A DNA stretch of 64,000 nucleotides from contig NC_081847.1 in assembly GCF_963259705.1 (NCBI RefSeq), forward strand, positions 67,911,754-67,975,753, read 5' to 3'. A model generated the notes under the pieces. The model was not told where the DNA came from. It saw only the letters and a list, made by a program, of their open reading frames with translations, and made no database searches. Source of the stretch: Myotis daubentonii (taxonomy: Eukaryota; Chordata; Mammalia; Chiroptera; Vespertilionidae). Each line of letters starts with the position of its first letter. The first letter of the stretch is position 1. Made by a program: the position numbers and the translations under genes. This document shows, piece after piece, positions 45,505-58,400 of the stretch.

Positions 45505-46797
45505 TCTTTTTAAAATTTTCAATTACAGTTGACATTCAACATTATTTTATTTTATTTTTTTAGTAATTCTTTACTGTTGCCCTGGCCGGTTTGGCTCAGT
45601 GGATAGAGTGTCGGCCTGCGGACCGAAGGGTCCCGGGTTTGATTCAGGTCAAGGGCACATGCCTGGGTTGCAGGCTTGGTCCCCAGTGGGGGGCGTGTAG
45701 GAGGTGGCCAGTCAATGATTCCCTCTCATCATTGATGTTTCCATCTCTCTCTTCCTCTCCCTTCCTCTCTGAAATCAATAAAAATATATTAAAAAATTCT
45801 TTGTTGTTGAAAGTATTACATATGTGCTCCTTTTCCCCTCATTGAACCCCTCTAGTACGCCCCCAGCCCCCTGTCCCACCCCAGGCCTTCAGCAACCTAT
45901 TGTCTGTGTCCATGGGTTATGCATAGATGCATACACAGTCTTTGGTTGATTACCTCCCACCTTCCCTCTGAGATTCCACACACTGTTCCATGCTTCCACA
46001 TATCTGGATCCACTCCATTCATTAGTTTATTTTGTTACTTGGATTCCACATATGAGTGCAATCATGTGATACTTGTCTTTCTCTGACTGGCTTATTTCAC
46101 TTAACACGATACTCTCCAGGTCCCTCCATGCTGTCTCAAAGGGCAAGAGATTCTTCTTTTTTACTGCTGCATAGTATTCTATGGTATAAACGTACCACAG
46201 CTTTTTTATCCACTCATCTGCTGATGGGCATTTGGCTGTTTCCAGATCTTAGCTATTGTAAATTGCGCTGCTATGAACATAGGAGTGCATACATTCTTTC
46301 TGATCGGTGCTTTGGGTTTCTTAGGATATATTCCTAGAAGTGGGATCACTGGGTCAAATGTTAGTTCCATATTTAATATTTTGAGGAAACTCCATATTAT
46401 TTTTCCATAATGGCTGCACCAGTCTGCATTCCCACAAGCAGTGTACTAGGGTTCCCTTTTCTCCATATCCTTGCCAGCATTTATCACTTGTTGATTTGTT
46501 GACGATAGCCATTCTGACAGGTGTGTGGTGATACCTCATTGTCGTTTTGATTTTTTCATGTCTCTTGGCCATCTGTATGTCCACTTTGGAGAAGTGTCTA
46601 TTTAGTCCTTTGCCCATTTTTTAATTGGATTGCTTGTCTTCCTTTTGTTAAGTTGTATGAGTTCTTTATATATTTTTGATATTAACCCTTTATCAGATGT
46701 ATCATTGCCAAATATGTTCTCCCATACAGTGGGCTCTCTCTTTTCATTTCATTGATGGTTTCTTTTGCTGTGCAGAAACTCAGTATTATTTTATATT
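45505..46797 (-). repeat. L1 3' end with remnant of ORF2, split by a SINE
   Basis: The inverted 3' UTR starts TTTTCAATTACAGTTGACATTC and is interrupted by the SINE at 45578-45797. It resumes with the 3' UTR and then ORF2 C-terminal coding text. The frame at 46354-46617 reads [20 protein letters not shown] and [20 protein letters not shown]. It is a dead 5'-truncated copy. Confidence 0.92.
45578..45797 (+). repeat. VES-type SINE inside an L1
   Basis: Head GCCCTGGCCGGTTTGGCTCAG, B-box GGGTTTGATTCAGG, tail GAAATCAATAAAAATATATT. AATTCTTTACTGTTG before it and AATTCTTTGTTGTTG after it mark the target-site duplication. Confidence 0.92.
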
Positions 46798-46888
46798 AGT
46801 TCCAGGTCACACTAGTATTTCTTAGAATAAATCAAGATAAATTCTTTAAGCAAATCTGAATTAGGTTAATGAAGAGGATGCTATAGAA

Positions 46889-47100
46889 CAGTGGTTCTCA
46901 ACCTTCTGGCCCTTTAAGTACCGTTCCTCATGTTGTGACCCAACCATAAAATTATTTTCGTTGCTACTTCATAACTGTAATGTTGCTACTGTTATGAATC
47001 GTAATGTAAATATCTGATATGCAGGATGGTCTTAGGCGACCCCTGTGAAAGGGTAATTCGACTGCCAAAGGGGTCAGGACCCACAGGTTGAGAACTGCTG
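46889..47100. mobile_element. SPIN-type hAT transposon, non-autonomous (212 bp)
   Basis: It begins CAGTGGTTCTCAACCTTCTG and ends AGGTTGAGAACTGCTG, with near-perfect terminal inverted repeats. It is flanked by a perfect 8-bp duplication CTATAGAA (46881-46888 and 47101-47108), the hAT signature. The interior (TTTCGTTGCTACTTCATAAC, GGTCTTAGGCGACCCCTGTG) is the SPIN element I know from bats, rodents, bushbaby and other vertebrates. Confidence 0.93.
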
Positions 47101-47108
47101 CTATAGAA

Positions 47109-48540
47109 GCGTTATGTAAAGATTGGGAGTCTCTGGGGAAAAAATGAAAATTGACTTCTATAAAACTTTCCTCAAAGACTCAATTGTCAGCTGAGCACCA
47201 GATAAGGTCAGCTTTTGTCTGGAAATAGGCGTTAAAAACACACAACTAAAATCATTTTGCCAGAATCCTTGGGGCAGCCCCGTCCTTTCTCCTTTCCTTT
47301 TGCTGTGAGCATACAGTTGCATTTACTGAGCTGGAAACTCCCAAGAAATGACACAAATAGCTAACCAAGGACAATTCAGCAGATTTCTTAAACTGGACAA
47401 CAGGCATGTTTACATAAGTTTGCAAAAATTCCCAGGAACCACTCTGGTCCTTTGAAAATGGAAACTTACTTTTGCCTAAAATGTGTTCCCGTCTGTTGGC
47501 AGGGTACAAATGCAGTATTAAGGCTGACATTATCTTTCAAAATGCTTAAATAAGTAGCACTTTAAATCAAGCCGAGCTGGTCCTTCCCCAACTAGTGACC
47601 TCAGCAAGCTTCCTTGGTAAAGTGGGTAAGCAGAAGTGACTTTTTAAAAAAAGTGACTTTTTTAACAGAAAGTGACTTTTTTAACAGGAAGGCCAACGAA
47701 TGCCGAGAGTATATGGCACCGGTGGGCTTGTAGGCCCCACAAACCAAGCTGAAGAAGCCTTTATGGACTTGGAAGGAAGTCACTAAAGCTGAGTCTTTTT
47801 GACCTCAGCACTGTTGACGTTGGGGCTGGGCAAGTCCTTGTGGGGGCTGTTCAGCAGCCTCCCTGGTTAGCAGCTTCTATTAACTAGGTGTCAGCAGCAA
47901 ATAACCCCCACCCCCACCCCCAGGTGACGACCAAAGTTGCCACTGTCCCGAGGACAGAACTGGAAGCTGCGGCTCTACATAAAGCCCAGCCTCCATCTGC
48001 TCTGGCCAGATGCTCTTTAGACGCCTTTGCCAGAGAAAGGGCGTCCTTCTGTAAGCCTGCACTGGCAGCTCCTGAGGCGTAGGGCCGCCGAGTTTTACTC
48101 CAGCGAATCAGTAAGGATGACAACGTGTCAGTCGATTCCAGCAGTGGGGCATTTTAAGTACAATAATGATCTACAACTTTAGAATATTTCGGAAAGAATG
48201 GATTTTGTATTCAGAGGCAGAGAAGCCAGGCCTCGAGCTTACTGTCTTCGTAAGGGGGCATCCTGGGTGAACCTTAGAATGGCCTCCCACTCAATGACCA
48301 GTTGGCTCCCCTGCGAGTCTCCCAGTGCAATCTTGCCCTCAATGCCAGCAAGAGGAGATATCTGTCTTTTCTTGGGAACAAATGCACTGATCAAACTAAT
48401 TAATGAAGGACAGTGGGTTCAAGAGATAAATAAGAATTGTCTCATGACTGGATTTCCCCCCCTTTCCCGGGGTAGGGGAGGGAGGGAGAAAAGGGGAACC
48501 GTACTCGAAAAAATCCCAAACCCATAATTAATATTCTCCC
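47109..48540. other. Intergenic, no feature recognised
   Basis: Unique-looking DNA between the SPIN copy and the SINE near the ARFGEF2 3' end. A short direct repeat AAAGTGACTTTTT is seen at 47645-47690. No CSE1L-like or other exon could be found. Confidence 0.4.
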
Positions 48541-48544
48541 ATTG

Positions 48545-48752
48545 TTCGACTGGTGTGGCTCAGCGGCTGAGCATCAACCCAGGAACCAAGAGGTCACCAG
48601 TTCGATTCCCAGTCAGGGCACATGCCGGGTTTGTGGGCTCGATCGTTAGTAGGGAATGTTCAGAAGCAGCCGATTGATGTTTCTCTCTCATCAACATTTC
48701 TATCCCTCCCCCTTCTCTCTCTAAAAAGTCAATAAAAACATATTGAAAATAG
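48545..48752 (+). repeat. VES-type SINE
   Basis: GTTCGACTGGTGTGGCTCAGC head, CAGTTCGATTCCCAG B-box, AAAAAGTCAATAAAAACAT tail. It lies just beyond the inferred ARFGEF2 3' end. Confidence 0.88.
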
Positions 48753-48864
48753 TCTCCCATTATTAAACTACAAGCTATAGCTACCGTAAGAACAAACTAA
48801 CCCCAAACTATGGCTTGATATACATATGAATTACTCCATGAAAATCAGCTTTACTTTTTAAAAC

Positions 48865-48870
48865 TTTATT
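48865..48870 (-). terminator. ARFGEF2: Candidate distal ARFGEF2 poly(A) signal (AATAAA)
   Basis: TTTATT on the + strand is AATAAA on the gene strand, at the point where repeat-free DNA ends and just before the SINE at 48545-48752. Confidence 0.5.
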
Positions 48871-51836
48871 GATTTACCGCCTGATTAAAGCATGGGATAT
48901 TTTAACATATTATACATAATATTTTTACATAGAAAACTTTACATAGCATTTCATATTATATAATTCTGCTTATTCTTTCAAAAATGTATACATCCATTGG
49001 GCAAGGAATGCTTTTCATTAAATTACCAATATTAAATGCACTTAATCATCGTGTATAGATTAAACAAAAGTAGCTATTAACGTTTAGGCATTTTAAGAAG
49101 GTAAAACATATATTTTGCACATAAGGAAATATTTGATGTAAATATGCAGATAAAATTTTTAAAAAAATTAGAACACTGAGAAAAACGACACCTTTGATGA
49201 GCGTCTTTTTATGACAGCAAGGATTTCCAGATATATTCATTCTTTTAAATATTCAGCTTTGGTTTCTCTGTTTCCCAAACTACAAAGCTGCTGATAGCAA
49301 AACTCCAAGATTTCATGTGAGTTCAAGCTATGTTTATCTTAACACAAATATAGAAACAGAATTCAAAAAATGCAGTATTGAGAATCCAGCTTCTGTTTAA
49401 ACCAATACCATTTGCATCATAACAACAAACATCTGAATGAGATGGTCATACTTTTGTCAACAGGTTCCTTTAATAACTACTAAAGACTACTAAGTGTATA
49501 GCCATAATCACAAAGGAACCACAAAAAAAGTTTTTTTCTTTTTGCATTTTGTACAAAAGTCACCTGTCAGAGGAAAATGTTGTGTTTCCAGATATTATAC
49601 AATTTCCATAATGTATATTCTTTGGTTGTATGTGCGAGTACCAGGGGAAAAGTGTGTTTGATTCTAAAGATACATATTTGAAATAAGATTTCCCATCTGT
49701 TTGTTGTTAAGATACCAAAGCTGGTGATTTCTATAAAGGACAATGAAGAAGAACAAAATTGCTCAAAGCAGAAGTAACAAGAACTTCTCTGGAGACCAGC
49801 ACATGTAATCAACACTTACAGCATTCTGGGAAAGTAAGGCCTTGGAAGCGCTGCACGCTGCTCCTCAGCTTCGGTAACACATGGTGCCCCAGCCGGTGCT
49901 GCGAGCCACACACCCTTCTCACTAGTTTGAGTGGCACCAGCCATGTTCACCACGACACAGAAGTGGAATTTAGGCTGAATGGCTTATTACTGGAGGTAAC
50001 AGATTTCCTCTGTAGGTCACGGTCCGGAGACAAGAAAAATTACCCTTCATGGTTTTACGTCCAGTGTTTAAAAGTCCACGCTGGTACAATTCAAATGCCT
50101 CATTTAGAAAATTGAATCATTTAAAAGATAAAGTTAAAAAGAAATGGAAGCCTGAATGTTTCAGCATGTAACAGAATGTACTACACATTTCTTACTCCGC
50201 AAAAGGAGGCAAAAATTAAAGAGAAGGCAGGAATATACTGGAAAAGTCTTGCAGTCACCTTCGAGGAAGCAAATGTCATATGACAGTCTCAGAAGGAAAG
50301 GAAAAATCCCAATCAGGGATGCAGCTGTACCGAAAATGTAATGAACATGCGTGTTCCCCATTTATGCCTTACGTACAAATGTCGATGGAGATGACTGACT
50401 TGTTGGGGCTGTGACAGACCATCGTACCAGGAGTCAGTCAGTCTTAGAACAGAGCTCCCAAGTTCAGTGCCAAGATGTAAGGGACTCAAGACAAGTCAGT
50501 CCAATGTGCTCTCCCGTGTCCCTTCCTGTTATATAGTTCCTCTTAAATGTGTGTAAATAATGTAAAAACATAAGCCTGCTTTTTTTCTTTGGTAAAGAAA
50601 TGAAAACACTTTTGGAGAAAGAAAAAAGTAGACAGAGTACTGCTGGCCCAAACCAAACATTTCTCAAGGCTGTTAAAAAGGAAAACATTTAGGAAATGGG
50701 TTTCTTAATAAACAAAAGCACCAGAAATCCTTCTCTATAAAGAAAAAAAATATCTGCTTTTATAGATAGGTTCCCAACTTACTAACTTCTAAGGCACCAG
50801 AGTTGACATCGATACAACCCAATTTACAGGACTAAAGGGCATAGGTAGAAGTCTGAATGCGTTAAAAACTGTGTAACACCTTTCCTGATGCTGAGCTGCT
50901 CTTGGTGAGCAGTGGGCGAGAGGGCAGAGAATGAGGTGTGCTCTTTCTCACGGACTCACAACAACGTGAACTTCCAAATATCCTGCTCGCAGGCTTTGGG
51001 CCGACCTGTACACAGCCTGCTTTCACATAAGGTGCATCAGAATCCAGGTCTACTGCAGCTAAGAATATTGCACCATTGTTAACACAGAAAGGGCCTCAGA
51101 ATCGAACCTTCCAAAGAATTCAGCTCCTGGGCTCAGATCAGCAGAAGCACTGGGCACATGTCGCCTCCTGCCAAGGTCACAGACCAGCTATGCTGGCCCC
51201 ACAACAGCACAGGTCTGTTCTGGTTGGATCCACACACGGGCCTGAGGAGGTTCAGAGCAACTGTCTCCCGCACAGCCACTGCCCTCTCTCGAGGACCCTG
51301 CACTGGGGACTGTGCAGAGAGGGACACTAACCATTGGTCCACTCACGATTCTGAGGTACAAATAAAAGGTTTACGCAAATATAAATTAATTCTTAAATTA
51401 CTACTTCATATATTAGATTTCAGTGTGTGAGATGGACAATGTATCCTGGAAATTTAATTTGATACCCATCCACCACAAGTACTTACTTCAAGGAAGGCTA
51501 ATCATCTTCATTAAATTTTTTTCCCCCCTATAGTCTTTCTTCCCAAGTTACTAGAACAGGCAGAGCCAGGAGGCACTACATTTTAACCTTGCACGCTCAT
51601 CTAACTTAATCACGAAACTCTGCCTTAATCAAATCTTCAATATGTTTTTGTAAAATACTTTAAAAATCACTCAGACATAAACAGAACAGGAAAAACACCC
51701 TCCTTTTGTCCCCTACATCTCCCCAAACTAATCTATTGCAGCTGACTCACAACTGACAAACACTCAAACTTGTCTAACACACTCAAACAACAACAAAACC
51801 CAGCATCTGAGGTGGCACTTGGCCGTTACAAGAAAT

Positions 51837-51842
51837 TTTATT
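51837..51842 (-). terminator. ARFGEF2: Candidate proximal ARFGEF2 poly(A) signal (AATAAA)
   Basis: AATAAA on the gene strand, 385 nt downstream of the stop codon, within CTGTTAATAAAATTTC. It would yield a short 3' UTR form. Confidence 0.35.
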
Positions 51843-52226
51843 AACAGACTCTAATAGTCACGAACCGATACAGCTATGTCCAGTATTTTAAAGGAGAGCG
51901 ACTTCCTCTGACAAAATGGTTCCAGTCAATCATGGGACGTCCCTAGAGAGGACAGCACGTGCAGCGACAGGTCTGACCGGCAGTTCAGTCAGGGAATGGA
52001 ATGACGAGATGAGAGACTCCCGCCCGCTGTGCTAACTGGGCCTGCAGCAGTTTACTACAACACCGCACGCCCTGTTCAGGACGTTGAGGGACCAGCGCAG
52101 AGGCCAGCTTTACCCAGACCATCCTGAGCTCCAAGATGCTGACTCCCTGTTTCTAGGATCTGCCCCTTCGGGAGATGTGCCCGCAGAGGTGGCGTGGCGA
52201 GTGTCCGGAGGGCAGCAGGGCCAGGG

Positions 52227-52403
52227 CTACCACACTGGTGACAGGGTGCCTGCTGCCTGTGACGGCTCTTCTGGGATCCATATCTTATATACAACACCTA
52301 TCCGTAGGAAGAATTTCCGCAGGACTGCCCGGAGCTCAGGGATCAGGTCAAACTGCATAATTTCACACAAGTAGGGGTAGTACTTTGAAGCATGTGCTTT
52401 AAA
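52227..52403 (-). CDS. ARFGEF2: ARFGEF2 terminal coding exon
   Basis: Acceptor CCACCTCAAG, then [20 protein letters not shown] to SPVW and stop TAG (52229-52227), 59 codons including the stop. Phase 0 entry. Confidence 0.96.
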   Translation of the reverse strand, partial: FKAHASKYYPYLCEIMQFDLIPELRAVLRKFFLRIGVVYKIWIPEEPSQAAGTLSPVW

Positions 52404-55400
52404 CTTGAGGTGGGAGAGAGGAGAGAGAGTAAATTAGACACAGAACTGCTTTTGGGCACTCATTTTACAGAAGTATTCACCTCTCTCTGGAACTTCTTGC
52501 GGTATTGGTGCTTTTTTGCTATTAGAAAGTTGGTACAAAAAATTTGCCAATTAAAACTTCTTTTCATTATATTCAACTCCAAACACACACTTAGGGATAG
52601 GCTTGCTACAAAAGTCAACTTTAGTTTTAGTAAAGCCAGTTCCCAGTGCGAGACCGGTGCTGCCCAATCTCAACCTCTTCCAACACAGCCCCACTGAAGA
52701 CCACCACAGCGCCGAATAGCATGCATGTTGCTATGGCTTCAACGTCAGCCTTTCCCAGCTGGGTTCTGCGAGAGAAAAACCCAATAATCTAAGGCTTCCA
52801 GTGTCTGTAATGAACTAACCTCCCCAATGCATGTACAATGGGACTAGTTATGTCACCATCCTTGGAAGAGTTGAGAAGATAGTTAACTCGCACTCTGAGG
52901 AAAAAGCCAACCCACACCCATGTCCTAGTGGCGACACAGTTTATTTGCTTACCTTTTCATCGTTTATTTTGAGGGTTTTTGTTAGGAGTAACAGCAGGAG
53001 ACTTGTCCAGGCCTCCCGATGGCTTTCAGAGTTCACGGTGATGAAGTAGGCGAGAGCCTCACTGCACACACTAGAAGAATCAGAAGGGCACACGGAACGA
53101 AGGATGAACAGCTCACGTTCGACTGAGCGGAGAATGCTTTACTCTTACAATGAGTATTTACCAAGCACCTGCTCTGGCTGTGCCATCCTGAGCAAATCGC
53201 TGAGCCTCAGTTTCCTCAGCTGTAAAATGGGGATAAGTAACTATACCAAACTCAAGGGGCCGTTGTGAAGATTAAAGGGACTACGTATGTTAAATGTCAG
53301 CTAAGCTCAGGCCTGGCACACAGCTGGGGCTCAATCAGTGTTTGCAGCACAAAAAGCGAGAGCTTATTATCCACAGTTAATTATAACCTGCCTTTCTCTT
53401 CTCATATCACATACGACTGCTAACATTTTAAACATGTTATGCTAAAAACATTTACGTATCTTCTTTAGAGAAACTTTACACCACTATGTAGGTAAATCTC
53501 TGTTGAAATGAGCAACTGGTGTGCCCTTTAATTCTTTTTTCAGTTTATTACTTGTTAGTCATATACTCTCATTGTAAGAAGCTGAAAAGTGCATAAAAGT
53601 AAAAAGGAGGAAAATATCCATAATTCTATTGTCCTGAAGGACACATGACAATATTTTGGCTTAGTATTTTCTTCCAACTTTTTCGTTTATGATTAAAAAA
53701 AAAAAACACTGCTGAAAATCCTAAGTATACATAGTTTTACATCTGCTTTTTTGTGTGGTGAAACTTACTAATTTCTACATCAGGGAAAATATTTTTTAAA
53801 AACTTTATTTTTAATGGCTGCATAATAGTACTCTATTATAGATTATACTGTAATTTAATTTCACATTTGAGCTATTTTAAATGTTTTCTTTTTATAAGTA
53901 AGCCAACAATTAATATTATGTGTGGGAATACTTGTTCCTATATTCTAGATATTTTCTTAAATAGATTCTGTAACAGTGGATTACTGACACAAAGAAGTGA
54001 ACATTTTTAGGTTCCTGATTTATAACAACACCTGATTTCCAGAAAGAGCCTGTCAATACAGCCCACCAGCAGTGCTGGGAGCGAGTCTTATCACACGGAT
54101 GCACAGGGGTAGCAGTGCGTACTGCTGGTTTTAAATCTTAAAGGTGTAAATGGAACCAGGTCTGCCCGGCTCAGCAGTTGAGTGTTGACCTATGAACCAA
54201 GAGTTATGGTTTGATTCACAGTCAGGGCACATGGCTGGGTTGCAGGCTCAATCCCCAATAGAGTGTGTGCAGGAGGCAGCTAATTAATGATTCTCTCTCA
54301 TTACTGATTTTTTCTATATCTCTCTCCCTTCCTTTCTGAAATCAATAAAACTATATTAAAAAGAAAAAAAGGTGTAAATGGAGGCTCTGACATAGCATCT
54401 TGCTCACAGTTGCCCAAGAAGCTGGGTGGCAAAAATCTACTTTTTCTGTCTGGGGAGCTCTCAATGGCATCCCACTGTCCTCCCCACAATCAAAGTAAGT
54501 GCATCCTGGCATTTGTATGATTTAATACATTCCTCTTGGAAAAAAGAAATGATAGGATGTTAGGGCTGACAGTGCTCGAAGGAGAACCTAGCAAGGACTT
54601 CACTCCAGCCCTGCTGACTCTGAGTCCAGGGCACGTTTCACTGTCCCTGTTTCTGTACCTTGAGAAAATTACAAATTAAAGAAATGCGGCCCTGCCACCT
54701 TCAGGGCATTAAGAAAAGTGAAAATGAAGTCACCAAAGAGAAGGAAAACAGTTTGAAAGGACATCAGTGTAGAGGTGCTTTTCTCCTACTCTTCTCAATT
54801 CATGGTATTGCGTGGTGCATTTTGTGTATTACAGATAAGAAATTTAATCAGAAACCAATTTTCTTACTTTAAGAGTCGCTGCTGTATTTCTTCCCAGGAA
54901 TCCCTGCGGTTCTCATCGACATACATTCGAAACAGGATCCTCAGACAACAGGCCAGGCTGCTGGTTTCTTGTTTTAGAAGATTGGGTTTAGACTTGCCTT
55001 TAAAACCTAGAGATCAAATAGTCACTGAAATTGTGCACATTCTAGGTTACTGCTGAAAATCATCTGGGAAGCTAATCTAATCTAGTAAAAAGTACCCAAA
55101 CAGCTCACATTCTTTTTTTTTTTTTTTTTAAGTGTTTTCATTGATTGGGGGGGGGGGGAGCTTACATTCTTAATACGGCTCAACTATAATACCAGGTAAA
55201 GGCAGTCAGGACAGCTCACCCATGCTCTGTGTAAGACACACTCAGTTCTCACTGCCTGCTCTCTGCTCCCTTAGACTCTGCTCACTGGCTGGTGAAGCCA
55301 TTTGTTTCAGCTTCTCAAGATTCTAGCATGTTGCAAGAACTTCCCCCAGCACCCCCCCTCCCCCCGCCATACAAAGCACGCATAAGAACACATTTTCTTA

Positions 55401-58400
55401 AACAAAGCAGTACCAATCAACCACAGAGATGTGTAACCCACTCTCAGAGGCAAGACCTTATAATAGGCAAAGACAGCACATCTAGGTATTTTAAAGTCAT
55501 AGAGAAAAATGAGATTTAAAAATTGTGGATTAAAATAGGCATTTGGGGATTAAAGTAATGGTAATACAAAAATTATATGAAGTATCACTATTGTGCAAAA
55601 TTAAAAAAATGAGCCTCCCACCATCACCCCAGGATTTATGTAAATATTTTTGGAGGTGAGGAAGAGAGTGGACCCCTAAAAGCTTCAGAAAATATATGAA
55701 TGCTTTGTTTCTCCTAGACTACTACACTTATTATATCATCATATAACTACATAATTTTAATCTAATGTAAAAAATTTTTTTATTTACTACATCAATTCAA
55801 TTCTTTCAACTTGTTTTTCCATCAAAAACTTACTGAGAATCTCTCACAAGTCAGGCAATATTCCTGGTACTGCGATAAAATCTATCCAGCAATTTCTTTC
55901 TTTCTCCCTCAAGCATGGAAATAGTTGGTAAGTTATTGCAGCTATGTGTACAATATCAGGAACCTCTCAAAGGCTTTAAGGTTTTAGGGTGATAACCACT
56001 GTGGCCGCCTGTCCTATCTGCTGTGTGTCCTCACCTGCTCGCCATAGGACAGTTCGCTGCTCGTAATTGGAGTTGAAGGCTTTTGAGAATGAATGGGACT
56101 CCTGCAAGCAGTCCAAAAGCTTGAAGAGGTGCTGGGAAGACATGCACTTATACATGCCCTGATCCTCCGTCTCTATGTGGATGTCCGCATCCAGCGTGTC
56201 TTGCTAGAGGGGAGGACAGAGCACTAAGTAAGGAAGATGAAATGGTTTTGGACATTGTAATATCTGATACAGGGAGTTATACTCTCCAAAAGTCCTGTCC
56301 TCTGTGTAAGACAGACTAGACTGCATTCCTCAACACCCTGAACTATTTCCCACTTAGACTCTGCACACTGTCTGGTGAGAGAATATTCTGAGCTCTTGCA
56401 CAGTGGAGGGCTTTGCTGGCCAATGTTTCAGTTTGGTCAGTATTGCCTTCAGGGTATGAACACTGTATATTTCTCCAATTATTTCACTACAGGAGTGCAT
56501 TGTTCTCTTTTTATTTTATAAAGAAATTGGAAAATGGCAAAATCAAACTGTAGTATTTTCTGTGACAGAAAGTGTAAGTCCCAAAATATACTCCCTGAAA
56601 GGCAGAAATTATTAAGCAAAGCCTAACTGGAATCTTTAGCTTCATCAGGTGATGAGTGAACTTAACCATTTAACTGCCACGCATCCAAAACAGAAACCCC
56701 CGCGTCTATAGATGCTTACAGTGAACAAAGGGTTAAGTTCAACAACTGTGCTTTCCAATGTGAAGAAAACAATGCATAAAAACATGTGTGAAATGCTAGA
56801 AATTTTTATTGAACACGTTGCCTGAGATGTGAGATGTAATCAGAGATTTTATATCCCTTAAGCCTTCTTGGAATGGACCCCATCCTCTTCATCATAAGGC
56901 AGAGGTTACAAGAGGACAAAAGGAGCAGAGTTTGCAATATTCTCCAAATTGATCTATAGAGTCAACAGCTTATCAAAATCACAGTTGACTTCTTTGTAGA
57001 AACTGACAAGCTGTCTTAAAATTCATATGAAATGTAAGTGACACAGAGAAGCCAAAATATCTTGAAAAAAGAAGAGCATTGGAGATCTTGCTTCCTGGCA
57101 ATGTCATCAGTTTGGCTCAAATAAACTCATACATATATAAAAAAAGCACAAAGTTTGAAGACTCATACTTTCCAATTTCAAAACTCAATAAAAAGCTGCA
57201 GTAATCAAGACTTGTGGTAACTGGCATAAAGGTAGACATAAAGATCCATGTAACAGAACTGAGAGTCCTTATAAACCTATCTATAATAATAAAAGCATAA
57301 TATGCTAATTAGATCAGACAGCCAAACAACCTTCCAGACGTCCTTCTGGACGAAGCTGGGGCTGCGAGGGCTGAGGCAAACCGCTGTGGCTGAGAGGGCC
57401 GAGCCCCTTGCACGAATTCTGTGCATCAGGTCTCTAGTATCCTAATACATAAAAACCCAGGGTCCATAACGACTGAACGAAGGCTTGACCAAACACGGGA
57501 AGTCAGTCCCAGAGAGAGGCAGGGTCTGATCTGCAGCCTCCATGGCAGCTGTTGATCAGCCGTTGCCTCTCTCTTTTCTCTCGGGGCTTCACCAGCAGCT
57601 GCGCCTCTGTTTTTCTCTGGGCCTCCAAGGGGGCTGCTGACCAGCCCCACCTCTCTGATCAGGTCCAGAGATGCTGACTGGCATAGAAACCGACCAATCA
57701 GAACCAAATCTGGGTGTGAGGAGCCAATGGCTGCCTTGGAGGCGGAGCTTTTGATGCTGACTGGCATAGAAACTGACCAATCAGAACCAAATTGGCCAGC
57801 AGGGGACAGCAGTTAGGGGCGATCAGGCAGGCAGGCAGAGAGGTTAGGGGCGATCAGGCAGGCAGGCAGAGGGGTTAGAAGCGATCAGGCAGGCAGGAAG
57901 AGGCAGTTAGGGGTGATCAGGCAGGCAGGCAGAGAGGTTAGGGGCGATCAGGCAGGCAGGCAGAGAGGTTAGGGGCGATCAGGCAGGCAGGCAGAGGGGT
58001 TAGGGGCGATCAGGCAGGCAGGCAGAGGGGTTAGAAGCAATCAGGCAGGCAGGCAGAGGCAGTTAGGGGCGATCAGGCAGGCAGGTGAGCGATTAGGAGC
58101 CAGTGGTCCCAGATTGTGATTGGGCCTAAACTGGCAGTTGGACATCCCCCAAGGGGTCCCTGATTGGAGAGGGTGCAGGCTGGGCTGAGGGACCCCCCCT
58201 CCCCCCGTGCACGAATTTCATGAACTGAGCCACTAGTTTAATAATAATAAAGTACTGATACCGGCTGCAACATGAATGGAACTAGAAAATATTATGCTAA
58301 GTTAAAGAAGCCAGACACCAAAGCACACATATTATATGATTCCATTAACATGAAATAACCAGATTAGGCAAATCCAGAAGTAGATTTGATTAGTGGTTAC

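Larger units (their letters stand above)
48850..52226 (-). other. ARFGEF2: ARFGEF2 3' UTR (probable)
   Basis: About 3.4 kb of AT-rich DNA with no SINE, Helitron or L1 follows the ARFGEF2 stop codon. This is striking for a window otherwise packed with repeats and fits a transcribed, constrained terminal exon. The length agrees with my memory of a long 3' UTR in this gene. Confidence 0.65.
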
